Positions 14,680 through 22,166 are shown, numbered from the stretch's first letter. The stretch: 28,540 bases of DNA from JANNPJ01 sp031400005 (GCA_031400005.1 JANNPJ010000203.1:1-28540); one strand, 5' to 3'. The notes: generated by a model from the sequence alone, not told the origin. Made by a program: numbers and translations.

Positions 14680-16416
14680 ATGCTGGTTCGACTTCTGCGT
14701 GGACATCTGCGCGGCTACCGGACCCCGATCATGATCGTTGTCGTGCTGCAGCTGCTGCAGACAGTGGCCACGCTGTACCTGCCGACGCTCAATGCAGACA
14801 TCATCGACAAAGGTGTGGTGAACGGCGACACCGGCTACATCCTTCGGGTCGGTCAACTGATGCTCGCGGTCAGCCTGATCCAGGTCCTCTGCCAGGGCGG
14901 AGCCGTGTTCTACGGCGCCCGGACAGCCAACGCGCTCGGTCGTGACGTGCGCTCGGCGTTGTTCCATCGGGTGCAGTCGTTCTCCGCTCGCGAGGTCGGC
15001 CATTTCGGCGTCCCATCACTGATCACCAGAACCACGAACGACGTCACCCAGGTGCAGATGCTGGTGCTGATGACGCTCACGATGATGGTCTCGGCGCCGA
15101 TCATGTGCATCGGTGGGATCGCGCTCGCGATCCGGCTGGACGTCCCGCTCTCCGGCATCGTGCTGGTGGCGATCCCGACGCTCGGCGTCATCGTCACCTT
15201 GATCATCGCCCGGATGCGGCCGCTGTTCCGGCTCACCCAGGAACGCCTGGACCGGATCAACCAGGTGCTCCGCGAGCAGATCGCCGGTATCCGCGTGATC
15301 CGCGCGTTCGTCCGGGACACCGTAGAGCGGCAGCGGTTCGCCCAGGCGAACACCGAACTCTTCGACGTGTCGCTCGGCATCGGTCGACTGCTTGCGCTGT
15401 TGTTCCCGGCCGTGATGCTGGTGCTCAACGCATCAAGCGTGGCCGTGCTCTGGTTCGGTGGCCGCCAGGTCGCCAGCGGAGATCTGCTGGTGGGGGAGCT
15501 GACCGCGTTCCTCAGCTACCTGATGCAGATCTTGATGGCGGTCATGATGGCCACGTTCATGTTCATGCTGGTGCCTCGGGCCGAGGTCTGCGCCGAGCGG
15601 ATCCAGGAGGTGCTGGACACGGATTCCAGCGTGGTGCCGCCGAAGAACCCGGTGCGGACCACGATCGGCCACGGGCGGCTGCAGTTGCAGGGCGTGGAGT
15701 TCCGGTATCCGGGTGCCGAGCAGCCGGTGATCTGCGACGTCAACCTGGAGGCCGAGCCCGGCGAGATCACCGCGGTCATCGGCAGCACCGGCAGCGGCAA
15801 GACCACGTTGCTGAACCTGATTCCCCGGCTGTTCGATGCCACCGGCGGCACGGTGCTGGTGGACGGCGTCTCGGTCCGCGATCTCGACCCGATCCTGCTG
15901 TCCGACGCCGTCGCGCTGGTGCCGCAGAAGCCCTACCTGTTCAACGGGACCATCGGGAGCAACCTGAAATACGGCAAGCCCGATGCCACCGACGAGGAAC
16001 TCTGGCATGCGCTAGAGGTCGCCCAGGCCAAGGATTTCGTCGAACAGCTCGCCTCGGGTCTGGACGCGCCGATCTCGCAGGGCGGGACCAACCTCTCCGG
16101 CGGGCAGCGGCAACGCATAGCGATTGCCCGGGCACTGATCCGCCGTCCCGAGATCTACCTTTTCGACGACTCGTTCTCCGCCCTGGATTACGCCACCGAT
16201 GCCGCCCTGCGGGCGGCCTTGGCCCGGGAGACCCGTGACGCGACAGTGGTGATCGTCGCTCAGCGGGTGAGCACGATCCGGCACGCCGACCGAATCGTCG
16301 TCCTGGACGAGGGCCGCGTCGTCGGCACCGGTACCCACGAGCAGCTGATGGAAACCAACGTGACCTATCGAGAGATCGTGCTTTCCCAGCTCACCGAGCA
16401 AGAGGCAGCAGTATGA
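14680..16416 (+). CDS. ABC exporter half-transporter, degenerate-site subunit
   Basis: A 578-residue fusion of a six-helix exporter membrane domain (about 1-310) and an ATPase domain. The Walker A is GSTGSGKTT (368-376), Q-loop VPQKPYLFNG, and signature canonical LSGGQ (472-476). The Walker B ends FDDSFSALD with Asp (497) in place of the catalytic Glu, and the switch His is Gln (528, in VAQRVST). That pattern marks the non-hydrolysing site of heterodimeric exporters such as TM287/288, LmrCD or BmrCD. The partner overlaps by ATGA at 16413-16416. ATG 14680 has GAGG 7 bases upstream; an in-frame ATG at 14668 adds four residues and is possible. The likely role is export of drugs, lipids or peptides across the cytoplasmic membrane. 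Confidence 0.92.
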   Translation: MLVRLLRGHLRGYRTPIMIVVVLQLLQTVATLYLPTLNADIIDKGVVNGDTGYILRVGQLMLAVSLIQVLCQGGAVFYGARTANALGRDVRSALFHRVQSFSAREVGHFGVPSLITRTTNDVTQVQMLVLMTLTMMVSAPIMCIGGIALAIRLDVPLSGIVLVAIPTLGVIVTLIIARMRPLFRLTQERLDRINQVLREQIAGIRVIRAFVRDTVERQRFAQANTELFDVSLGIGRLLALLFPAVMLVLNASSVAVLWFGGRQVASGDLLVGELTAFLSYLMQILMAVMMATFMFMLVPRAEVCAERIQEVLDTDSSVVPPKNPVRTTIGHGRLQLQGVEFRYPGAEQPVICDVNLEAEPGEITAVIGSTGSGKTTLLNLIPRLFDATGGTVLVDGVSVRDLDPILLSDAVALVPQKPYLFNGTIGSNLKYGKPDATDEELWHALEVAQAKDFVEQLASGLDAPISQGGTNLSGGQRQRIAIARALIRRPEIYLFDDSFSALDYATDAALRAALARETRDATVVIVAQRVSTIRHADRIVVLDEGRVVGTGTHEQLMETNVTYREIVLSQLTEQEAAV

Positions 16417-18302
16417 GCGAGACGACCACCGCGCCCGGAGAACGTGCCACGCCGGCTCGCGCACCCGGTCCCGCTCCAGGTGCCGCTCGCGGGCCGGGGG
16501 CTTTCCTGGCCGGCCAGTCGGTGGAGAAGTCACTGGATTTCCGTGGCTCGGGCCTGCGACTGCTGCGCACCCTTCGTCCACAGCAGCATCTGATTATTGG
16601 CACCCTGCTGCTTGCCATCGTCAGCGTCATACTCGCTGTGATAGGGCCGAAAATCCTCGGCCGAGCCACCGACGTGATTTTCGCCGGGGTACTGAACCCG
16701 AGCCTGGGCATCGACTTCGATCATGTCGGTCGGATCCTCCTGTTTGCCCTCGCCACGTATGTTCTGGCGTCGGTCCTGAGCTGGTGGCAGGGTCGGCTGG
16801 TAGCGATTCTGGTTCAGCGCGCCGTCTTTGACCTGCGGGACGAGTCCCAGGCCAAGCTGTCGCGACTGCCGCTGAGCTATTTCGACAAGCAGCCCCGCGG
16901 TGAAACGCTCAGCCGGGTAACAAACGACATCGACAACCTGCAGCAGTCGCTGCAGCAGACCCTCAGCCAAATCGTCACGTCGTTGCTGACGATCGTTGGG
17001 GTGCTGGTGATGATGGTCGTGATCTCCCCGCTACTGGCCCTCATCGCGCTCGTCACCGTGCCGTTGTCGATCTGGATGGCGGCCATGATCGGTAAACGGG
17101 CACAGCCACAGTTCGTCCAGCAGTGGAAGACGACCGGCCAGTTGAACGGGCACATCGAGGAGATGTACTCCGGGCACTCACTGGTCAAGGTGTTCGGTCG
17201 GCAGGAAGAATCCGCGGCCACCTTCGAGGTGCAGAACGAGCGGCTGTACGCCTCCAGCTTCAAGGCGCAGTTCATCTCCGGCCTGATCCAGCCGGCGATG
17301 ATGTTCATCGGCAACATCAATTACGTGCTGGTGGCAGTGGTCGGTGGCCTGCGGGTCGCCTCCGGCAATCTGTCGCTCGGCGATGTTCAGGCATTCATCC
17401 AGTACACCCGGCAGTTCAGCCAGCCGCTTACCCAGGTCGCGAGCATGGCGAACCTGTTGCAGTCCGGAGTCGCCTCGGCCGAGCGGGTGTTCGCCTTGCT
17501 CGACGCTCAGGAGCAGGCACCCGACCCGGCTGAGCCGGTCCGCGTCGGTCGGTCGCGGGGCCGGGTGGAGTTCGAGAACGTGTCGTTCAGGTACGACCCG
17601 GAGGTGCCGCTGATCGACAACCTGTCGTTGGATGTCGAGCCGGGCCGGACGGTAGCCATCGTCGGCCCGACCGGGGCAGGTAAGACCACGCTGGTGAACC
17701 TACTGATGCGGTTCTACGAGCTGACCGATGGGCAGATCAGGCTGGACGGCGTCGACATCGCCGAGTTGACCAGAGAGGACCTACGCGAGCAGTTCGGCAT
17801 GGTGCTGCAGGATGCCTGGCTGTTCGGCGGCACGATCGCGGAGAACATCGCCTACGGTGCCGACCAGCCGTCTCGGGAGAAGATCATCGAGGCGGCCCGA
17901 GCGACCCACGTCGACCGCTTCGTCCGCACGCTTCCGGACGGATACGACACGGTCATCGGCGGCGAGAGCGGTGACGTCAGCGTGGGTGAGCGGCAATTGA
18001 TCACGATCGCCCGGGCGTTCCTTGCCGAGCCGGCGATCCTGATCCTCGACGAGGCGACCAGTTCGGTGGACACCCGCACCGAAGTACTGATCCAGCGGGC
18101 GATGAACTCGCTCCGCCAGGGTCGGACCAGTTTCGTGATCGCGCACCGGCTCTCCACGATCCGGGACGCCGACCTGATTCTGGTGATGGAGTCCGGGCGC
18201 ATCGTCGAGCAGGGCAATCACGAGGAACTGCTCACCGCTGGCGGTGCGTACGCCCGGTTGTACGCGGCCCAGTTCGCCGAAGCCGTCACCGAGGTGGATT
18301 AG
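16413..18302 (+). CDS. ABC exporter half-transporter, hydrolytic-site subunit
   Basis: A 629-residue partner of the preceding gene, starting in its stop codon (ATGA) and so translationally coupled. A Pro/Ala-rich tail of about 40 residues precedes the exporter membrane domain (about 50-360), which contains DLRDESQAKLSRLPLSYFDK and ETLSRVTNDIDNLQQSL. The ATPase has Walker A GPTGAGKTT (418-426), Q-loop LQDAWLFGG, Walker B ILILDEATSSVD with catalytic Glu547, and switch His578 in IAHRLST. The signature is altered to VSVGE (522-526) instead of LSGGQ. Together the two subunits make one complete ATP site (this Walker set plus the partner's LSGGQ) and one degenerate site. Bases 17721-17804 recur almost identically at 21314-21397. 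Confidence 0.93.
   Translation: MSETTTAPGERATPARAPGPAPGAARGPGAFLAGQSVEKSLDFRGSGLRLLRTLRPQQHLIIGTLLLAIVSVILAVIGPKILGRATDVIFAGVLNPSLGIDFDHVGRILLFALATYVLASVLSWWQGRLVAILVQRAVFDLRDESQAKLSRLPLSYFDKQPRGETLSRVTNDIDNLQQSLQQTLSQIVTSLLTIVGVLVMMVVISPLLALIALVTVPLSIWMAAMIGKRAQPQFVQQWKTTGQLNGHIEEMYSGHSLVKVFGRQEESAATFEVQNERLYASSFKAQFISGLIQPAMMFIGNINYVLVAVVGGLRVASGNLSLGDVQAFIQYTRQFSQPLTQVASMANLLQSGVASAERVFALLDAQEQAPDPAEPVRVGRSRGRVEFENVSFRYDPEVPLIDNLSLDVEPGRTVAIVGPTGAGKTTLVNLLMRFYELTDGQIRLDGVDIAELTREDLREQFGMVLQDAWLFGGTIAENIAYGADQPSREKIIEAARATHVDRFVRTLPDGYDTVIGGESGDVSVGERQLITIARAFLAEPAILILDEATSSVDTRTEVLIQRAMNSLRQGRTSFVIAHRLSTIRDADLILVMESGRIVEQGNHEELLTAGGAYARLYAAQFAEAVTEVD
17721..17804 (+). repeat. source copy of an 84-bp duplication inside the ABC exporter gene
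   Basis: This segment encodes LTDGQIRLDGVDIAELTRED and following residues, between Walker A and the Q-loop. It matches 21314-21397 at 81 of 84 positions in the same orientation. Confidence 0.9.
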
Positions 18303-18325
18303 TACTGACTCCCTGTGGCGCTCGT

Positions 18326-18331
18326 TACCAT
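18326..18331 (+). promoter_or_regulatory. -10 box (TACCAT) of a leaderless promoter for the Uma2 gene
   Basis: TACCAT followed by 7 bases and ATG 18339 fits the TANNNT leaderless arrangement and argues for ATG 18339 over the in-frame GTG 18315 or ATG 18330. Confidence 0.5.
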
Positions 18332-18338
18332 GGAACGC

Positions 18339-18857
18339 ATGACGACTGTGATCCTCGGGGAGCATCCCGACATACAGATGATCATCGAGCGGCGTCGCGC
18401 CCTCGGTCAGGACGGCAGCGACGAGGTTTGGGAAGGGGTCTACTACATGACGCCGCGCGCGCATGTCCACCATGGCCTGCTGCAGATCGAGCTTGGCGGC
18501 TCGCTCAAGATCTTCGCCGCGCCTCGTGGATTGCGGGTCAGCGCGGAGTTCAATCTGGGTGAGGCGAATGATTATCGAGTGCCGGACTTCGGGGTACACC
18601 GTGGGTTGCCGGATGGGCTGTATGTCTCGACGGCGGCCATGATCGTCGAGATCCTTTCACCGCACGATAAAACCTTCGAAAAGTTCGACTTCTACGGCCG
18701 CAATGGGGTGGACGAGATCCTGGTCGCGGACCTCGAGCAACGGTCGATCCGGCTCTGGCGATACGACGGTTCGTCGTCGTCCTATCTTGAGGGCGAGAGT
18801 AGTTTGGTCCTGGGCACGACCCTCACCGACCTTCAGGCCACGATCTCCTGGCCCTAA
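18339..18857 (+). CDS. Uma2 family endonuclease-like protein (DUF820, PD-(D/E)XK fold)
   Basis: A 172-residue protein with the Uma2 core. WEGVYYMTPRAHVHHGLLQ is the N-terminal motif. YRVPDFGVHR and MIVEILSPHDKTFEKFDFY supply the Asp, Glu and Lys of a restriction-endonuclease-like site. NGVDEILVADLEQRSIRLW forms the final strands. No target is established for these small nucleases, which are often scattered as single genes and often treated as mobile-element or defence associated. The TAA stop (18855-18857) is part of the CTAA duplicated by the adjacent mobile element, so the insertion left the protein intact but removed its native 3' flank. Confidence 0.85.
   Translation: MTTVILGEHPDIQMIIERRRALGQDGSDEVWEGVYYMTPRAHVHHGLLQIELGGSLKIFAAPRGLRVSAEFNLGEANDYRVPDFGVHRGLPDGLYVSTAAMIVEILSPHDKTFEKFDFYGRNGVDEILVADLEQRSIRLWRYDGSSSSYLEGESSLVLGTTLTDLQATISWP
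18854..18857 (+). repeat. target-site duplication CTAA, left copy
   Basis: CTAA borders the left inverted repeat and recurs at 21282-21285 against the right one. Four bases of the form YTAR is the known target duplication of the IS701 family. Confidence 0.6.
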
Positions 18858-18944
18858 TACTACAGCGACACTTTGTGATGTCAGGTTTCGCTGGCTGCCT
18901 GTCGCCGGAATTGGCTCCTTTGGGCGATGGCTTGGTGGGTTCGT
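18858..18944 (-). repeat. left 87-bp inverted repeat (IS 3' end)
   Basis: It is the inverted near-copy of 21196-21281 (85 of 87 aligned positions). It includes the last codons of the transposase tail (HQAIAQRSQFRRQAASET) and the IS terminus. Confidence 0.88.
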
Positions 18945-19484
18945 CGCCAGAGGGACCAGTTCAGGATGTGGACGGGGTCGTGGGTGGGTTTAAGGATCTC
19001 AGTGCAGCACCCGATCCATCAGCGCGTGCCCGAACCGGGAGGCGTAGGTCAGATAGACCGCAACCTGGGCGTTCTCGATCCGCCCAGCTGTACCGGTGTA
19101 CTGCCGCTGCGATCCCACCGTGAATGACCCCTTCTTCAGGTCCCCGGTCTCATCGATCACCAGCACCGCATCACGTTCACCAAGATTGCTGATCGTGACG
19201 TCCCGCGCATCCTCCAGGAGACCGTCCTCGTCCCAGACCGCCTCCGACAGAAACCGCTGCATCCCCCGAGGACCCTTCTCGCCCGCGTGCTCGGCCAGGG
19301 TCCAGCAGTTCACCCTCGGCAACCCCGCCATCATCCCGACCACGAACTGCCGCAACCGTTTACGCGGTTCCACCCGGGCAACCCGAGCACCGAGACGACC
19401 CAACACCTCATCCAGTCCCGCCAACCACCGCTCAGGGCTTACGCTATGAGCCGCGGCTACCGCCAGATCCTCTTGAGTCCACAA
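18881..19484 (-). pseudogene. IS701-family transposase with a large internal deletion
   Basis: The first 161 codons (19484-19002, TTG start) carry recognisable IS701 motifs: GMMAGLPRVNCWTLAEHAGE, GMQRFLSEAVWDEDG, AVLVIDETGDLKKGS (first Asp of the DDE triad) and SQRQYTGTAGRIENAQVAVY. The frame then stops (TGA 19001-18999). One base out of frame, a C-terminal tail follows at once: HDPVHILNWSLWRRTHQAIA to FRRQAASET, stop 18883-18881. Family proteins are near 400 residues, so about 200 residues, including the second Asp and the Glu of the catalytic triad, are missing at the junction. It cannot be catalytic. The intact 3' end and absent centre are typical of a non-autonomous derivative. Confidence 0.85.
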
Positions 19485-19508
19485 CCAAGATCATCTACGG
19501 TAGCCGCG
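19452..19508. repeat. inverted repeat over the transposase start
   Basis: CGCGGCTACCG (19452-19462) and CGGTAGCCGCG (19498-19508) form a perfect 11-bp stem with a 35-base loop that contains the transposase TTG start. Such structures near IS 5' ends can shield the transposase from outside transcription. I could not define the original 5' terminus of the IS. Confidence 0.55.
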
Positions 19509-19547
19509 ACCCGTTTGCGCAGGCTCTAGGACGACGTCTGTGATGCC

Positions 19548-19562
19548 CGGCGGGGACCGCCG
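19548..19562 (-). terminator. small hairpin after the substrate-binding protein gene
   Basis: CGGCGG (19548-19553), GGA, CCGCCG (19557-19562), lying 5 bases past the lipoprotein stop on the minus strand. It is short but GC-rich and well placed. Confidence 0.35.
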
Positions 19563-19566
19563 CGGC

Positions 19567-20550
19567 TCACGGCAGTAGCGCGTTCAGATCCGGCTTCTGG
19601 TCGAAAAGCCCGTCACGGATGGCTAGATCAGCCAGGAGTTCGATCGAGCTGCGATCGAACTGGTCCGACCACCGCGGCAGGGTCAGCGCCTTCTGCACTG
19701 GAGCGTCGATCTTGCTGTACTCCCCGAGAACCTGCCGGGCCTCGTCCGGGTTGTCGTTCGCGTATCGCAGGGATTTCGTTATGGCCGTACTGAATTTCGT
19801 GACCAGTCCGGCATTCTCCTGTGCGTATCTGGTCGAGGTAAAGTAGAGGCCGACGGACAGGTTCGGGTCGGTGCTGGCGTAATTGGACGCCACCTGCCGG
19901 AATTTCTGCCGGGTGGCTTCGGTCAGGTACGGTTCGACGACCTGGCCGGCGTCCACGTCACCACTGGCCACGGCGTCGGCGATGGCGGGAAACGCGTACT
20001 CGACATAGGTTATTTGGGACGGGTCGCCACCGGCCTCGGAGACCACCTGGTTGATCGTCGTGGTGTTGATGTTTTTCAGCGTGTTTACTGCGATCCGCCG
20101 ACCGGCCAGGTCCGCCGCATTCTTGATCGAGCTGGATTTCTTCACCACCACCGCACCGAAGTCCTTGCCGACCCTCCCGGTGGAGGCCACCCCGGGGCTG
20201 ACTGCCTTGATCGGCAATCCCTCGGAAGCGGCAAGTAGCAGCGAGGTCGTGTTGCTGAAACCGAAGTGGTACTGACCCCCGGCCACGCTGGTCACGATCG
20301 CCGCACCACTCTGGAGCGCCTCCAGTTGCAGGAGCAGCCCTTCGGCGAGGAAGAATCCATGCTTGAGGCCAAGATAGACCGGAGCGATATCAACGATGGG
20401 AATGATTCCGAGCGAGACGATAGTGCCCTCCGAGGCGGGTCGCTCGGCGTCGTCCGATCCGCAGCCGGCCAGTGCACCCAGGGCGAGAGCGCTCAGGCCG
20501 GCAAGAAAAGGACGCCGGGACAGCTTGGTGTTGCCGGGCACGTCAGGCAT
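19567..20550 (-). CDS. ABC transporter substrate-binding lipoprotein (SsuA/TauA/NMT1-like), element cargo
   Basis: A 327-residue exported binding protein. The signal region has a twin-arginine motif SRRPFLAG (Arg12-13), a hydrophobic stretch and the lipobox LAGC (Cys30), so it is probably a Tat-exported lipoprotein. The mature part has SLGIIPIVDIAPVYLGLKHG, LEALQSGAAIVTSVAGGQYH, LAGRRIAVNTLKN and AFPAIADAVASGDVDAG. This is the pattern of binding proteins for aliphatic sulfonates, taurine, nitrate or pyrimidine precursors. No permease or ATPase is nearby, so it is an orphan carried inside the mobile element. ATG 20550 is preferred because it directly precedes the signal peptide; a longer frame to 20634 adds a non-signal extension. 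Ligand unknown. Confidence 0.88.
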   Translation of the reverse strand: MPDVPGNTKLSRRPFLAGLSALALGALAGCGSDDAERPASEGTIVSLGIIPIVDIAPVYLGLKHGFFLAEGLLLQLEALQSGAAIVTSVAGGQYHFGFSNTTSLLLAASEGLPIKAVSPGVASTGRVGKDFGAVVVKKSSSIKNAADLAGRRIAVNTLKNINTTTINQVVSEAGGDPSQITYVEYAFPAIADAVASGDVDAGQVVEPYLTEATRQKFRQVASNYASTDPNLSVGLYFTSTRYAQENAGLVTKFSTAITKSLRYANDNPDEARQVLGEYSKIDAPVQKALTLPRWSDQFDRSSIELLADLAIRDGLFDQKPDLNALLP

Positions 20551-21022
20551 CAGTATCAGTACTCCACGTCGAGAAAGGCGTCGCGTATCACGCGGTTTTG
20601 AGCGAACGGTACAAAGCTGATCTTGCTCTGTCAAAGATCGAACGTTTGGTGGCTGTGCGCCCGGTCACGCGAATATACGCTACTTCTGGGGCTTTCCGGA
20701 GTCCTGATTGCCGTTCGGAGTCCCGATTGTCTGCTTGGTCGATGAAGTCCGCGTGTGCAGCTCCGGCCCATGACTTGAGCCGAATGTGAGCAAGATCAGC
20801 CATGGGGCTGCTTGAAATGCCAAGGGCCTTGCCCGGATGGCGCTCGCGTGCATCCATCGGTGCGCGGAGCGCAGCATGGGTCTGGTCCAGGTGATAGGGC
20901 TTGTCTATTGTTCCGCCTGTCTCCTTGATGCTTCTAACCATTGCAGTGCAACCATTTTCGATTTATCCACAGATCTGAACTGAATAGGTAGATGGTCTCG
21001 CATGTCTAGTAGGATCGAACGC
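20551..21022. other. gene-poor part of the mobile element
   Basis: No credible gene is seen here. The DNA is less GC-rich than its surroundings. A minus-strand frame of 117 codons (20941-20588) has no recognisable domain, no ribosome site and overlaps the upstream flank of the lipoprotein gene; I do not call it. The promoter of the lipoprotein gene must lie in the right-hand-to-left reading of this stretch. Confidence 0.4.
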
Positions 21023-21195
21023 ATGATCGAGTCGGACATCGACGTCGATTCCGGGGCCCGAGCCAGGGCAGTTACCGGGCGGGCGCGTCGGCGATGTCGG
21101 CGATGTCGGTGGTGTCCTCACGGATCGCGCTGGCCGCGGCCGATGCCGGGATCGCGGGTCTGAGCGACTACCACCTGCTGTGCGATCTGGGCCGC
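21010..21195 (+). pseudogene. 5' fragment of an unidentified leaderless gene, frameshifted and cut by the IS end
   Basis: TAGGAT (21010-21015) is followed by 7 bases and ATG 21023, like other leaderless starts in this window. The frame reads MIESDIDVDSGARARAVTG and then turns into Arg/Cys-rich noise. A second frame (from 21094: MSAMSVVSSRIALAAADAGI, then AGLSDYHLLCDLGR) reads like the continuation, which implies a frameshift. It is interrupted at 21196, where the IS 3' end begins. I do not recognise the family. Confidence 0.35.
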
Positions 21196-21281
21196 ACGAA
21201 CCCACCAAGCCATCGCCAAAGGAGCCACTTCCGGCGACAGGCAGCCAGCGAAACCTGACATCACAAAGTGTCGCTGTAGTA
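21196..21281 (+). repeat. right 86-bp inverted repeat (IS 3' end)
   Basis: Inverted near-copy of 18858-18944. It carries the transposase tail codons ending FRRQAASET and TGA (21256-21258), with one base deleted relative to the left copy upstream of that point. Confidence 0.88.
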
Positions 21282-21285
21282 CTAA
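21282..21285 (+). repeat. target-site duplication CTAA, right copy
   Basis: Matches 18854-18857. Removing the element and one CTAA rejoins the Uma2 stop codon to GGAGGCAACTGG. Confidence 0.6.
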
Positions 21286-21313
21286 GGAGGCAACTGGTCC
21301 ACCACCCCGCAGA

Positions 21314-21397
21314 CTGACCGATGGCCAGATCAGGCTGGACGGCGTCGACATTGCCCAGTTGACCAGAGAGGACCTACGCGAGCAGTTCGGCATGGTG
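21314..21397 (+). repeat. 84-bp displaced near-copy of the ABC exporter ATPase region
   Basis: Identical to 17721-17804 except at three positions (two of which change codons, E to Q and G to A by frame reading). The flanks on either side are unrelated to the exporter gene. In the original frame it ends in GTG GAC TGA, so it encodes nothing beyond about 29 residues. It lies 29 bases beyond the right target duplication of the mobile element. Confidence 0.9.
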
Positions 21398-21498
21398 GAC
21401 TGAACGCCAGATCAAACTGCGCATAGTGGCGAAACCTGTTGCTCTGGTCCTGTGCGCTTCACGAGGCGCAGCTGTCGATCAGACCTTGGAGGTCTTTT

Positions 21499-22107
21499 GT
21501 GAGCACCGCAACCAAGAACCGGACCACGACCGACAACCATGCCGTCGCGCAGGCGGTGCACGACCTTGGCTCCGCGCTGTGGTTCGGCGGGGCCGTGATG
21601 GGGGTCGCAGGAGTCAACAAGTCCGGGCGCGACCTCAGCCAGGGGATCGACCGGATCCGGGTCGCGAACTCGGCCTGGAGCCGGTTCGGACCCGTGGAGT
21701 GGGCAGGGGTGGCCTCGACGCTGCTGGCCGGTATTCGGCTGACCCAGGTGAGCGAGCGGCGACTGGAGCTGCAGCCGGGTTTCGCTCTGGCCGGCGTCGC
21801 TAAAGCAGTGGTGGCCACGGTCGGCGCGGGAGCGACCGCCTATGCCGCCTACAGTGGTGCCAAGATCGGGAAACTGGCCGAGGCGGCAGTGGCCCGGGGC
21901 GAAACCGTCGATGTGAAGGACGCCACCGTACCGACCGAGACGACGCCACCGGAGATCGCCAATTGGCAGCGCCGTCAGCGGATCGCGCAGGTTGCCGTTC
22001 CGGCACTCGCCGGCGCCAACATCGTGCTCGACTCCTACCTGGTGCAGTCTTACCGCCCCGCAGAGACGGCTCGGGGAATCAAAGACCGGTTGCTGTCACG
22101 TCGGTGA
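21499..22107 (+). CDS. hypothetical actinobacterial membrane protein
   Basis: A 202-residue protein of unknown function. GTG 21499 is chosen because GGAGG (21488-21492) lies 6 bases upstream. Hydrophobic segments lie near residues 22-42 (LGSALWFGGAVMGVAGV), 68-80, 95-122 (GVAKAVVATVGAGATAYAAY) and 165-182, so it probably spans the membrane three or four times. A charged Thr/Pro-rich stretch (about 130-150: VDVKDATVPTETTPPE) separates the last two. The recurring Gly/Ala helices suggest a small channel-like or structural protein, but I recognise no domain. It is convergent with the amine oxidase gene, with hairpins between them. Confidence 0.75.
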   Translation: MSTATKNRTTTDNHAVAQAVHDLGSALWFGGAVMGVAGVNKSGRDLSQGIDRIRVANSAWSRFGPVEWAGVASTLLAGIRLTQVSERRLELQPGFALAGVAKAVVATVGAGATAYAAYSGAKIGKLAEAAVARGETVDVKDATVPTETTPPEIANWQRRQRIAQVAVPALAGANIVLDSYLVQSYRPAETARGIKDRLLSRR

Positions 22108-22134
22108 GCCGCCAGTAGGTGGCAGGAGCCGCAC

Positions 22135-22166
22135 CTGGTCCGGGTGTCCAAAGGCGCCCGGACCAG
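22135..22166. terminator. hairpin between convergent genes
   Basis: A perfect 10-bp stem, CTGGTCCGGG (22135-22144) with CCCGGACCAG (22157-22166), has a 12-base loop. It is placed to end transcription from both the membrane-protein gene and the amine oxidase gene. Confidence 0.7.

Larger units (their letters stand above)
18858..21281. mobile_element. 2.4-kb composite/non-autonomous IS701-family element
   Basis: The unit runs from TACTACAGCGACAC at 18858 to GTGTCGCTGTAGTA at 21281 and is flanked on both sides by CTAA. Its ends are 86-87-bp inverted repeats that differ only at one substitution and one indel. Each repeat contains the same transposase C-terminal codons, so they are two outward-facing copies of one IS 3' end rather than short normal terminal repeats. 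Inside are an internally deleted transposase gene, a lipoprotein gene for an ABC substrate-binding protein, about 470 bases without a credible gene, and a broken 5' gene fragment. It cannot make a full transposase and would depend on one supplied in trans. Confidence 0.75.

Noticed and set aside
19484..19566. A 5' terminal repeat of the IS upstream of the transposase
   Set aside because: I could not find a sequence resembling TACTACAGCGACAC there; the original 5' end may be lost or diverged.
20588..20941. 117-codon minus-strand frame inside the mobile element
   Set aside because: No domain, no ribosome site, unusual composition, and it runs over the upstream flank of the lipoprotein gene; kept only as a gene-poor stretch.
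18858..21281. Reading the 86-bp repeats as terminal inverted repeats of one intact IS
   Set aside because: Both repeats contain the same transposase 3' codons facing outwards, whereas a simple IS has that end once; and the transposase gene is not intact.
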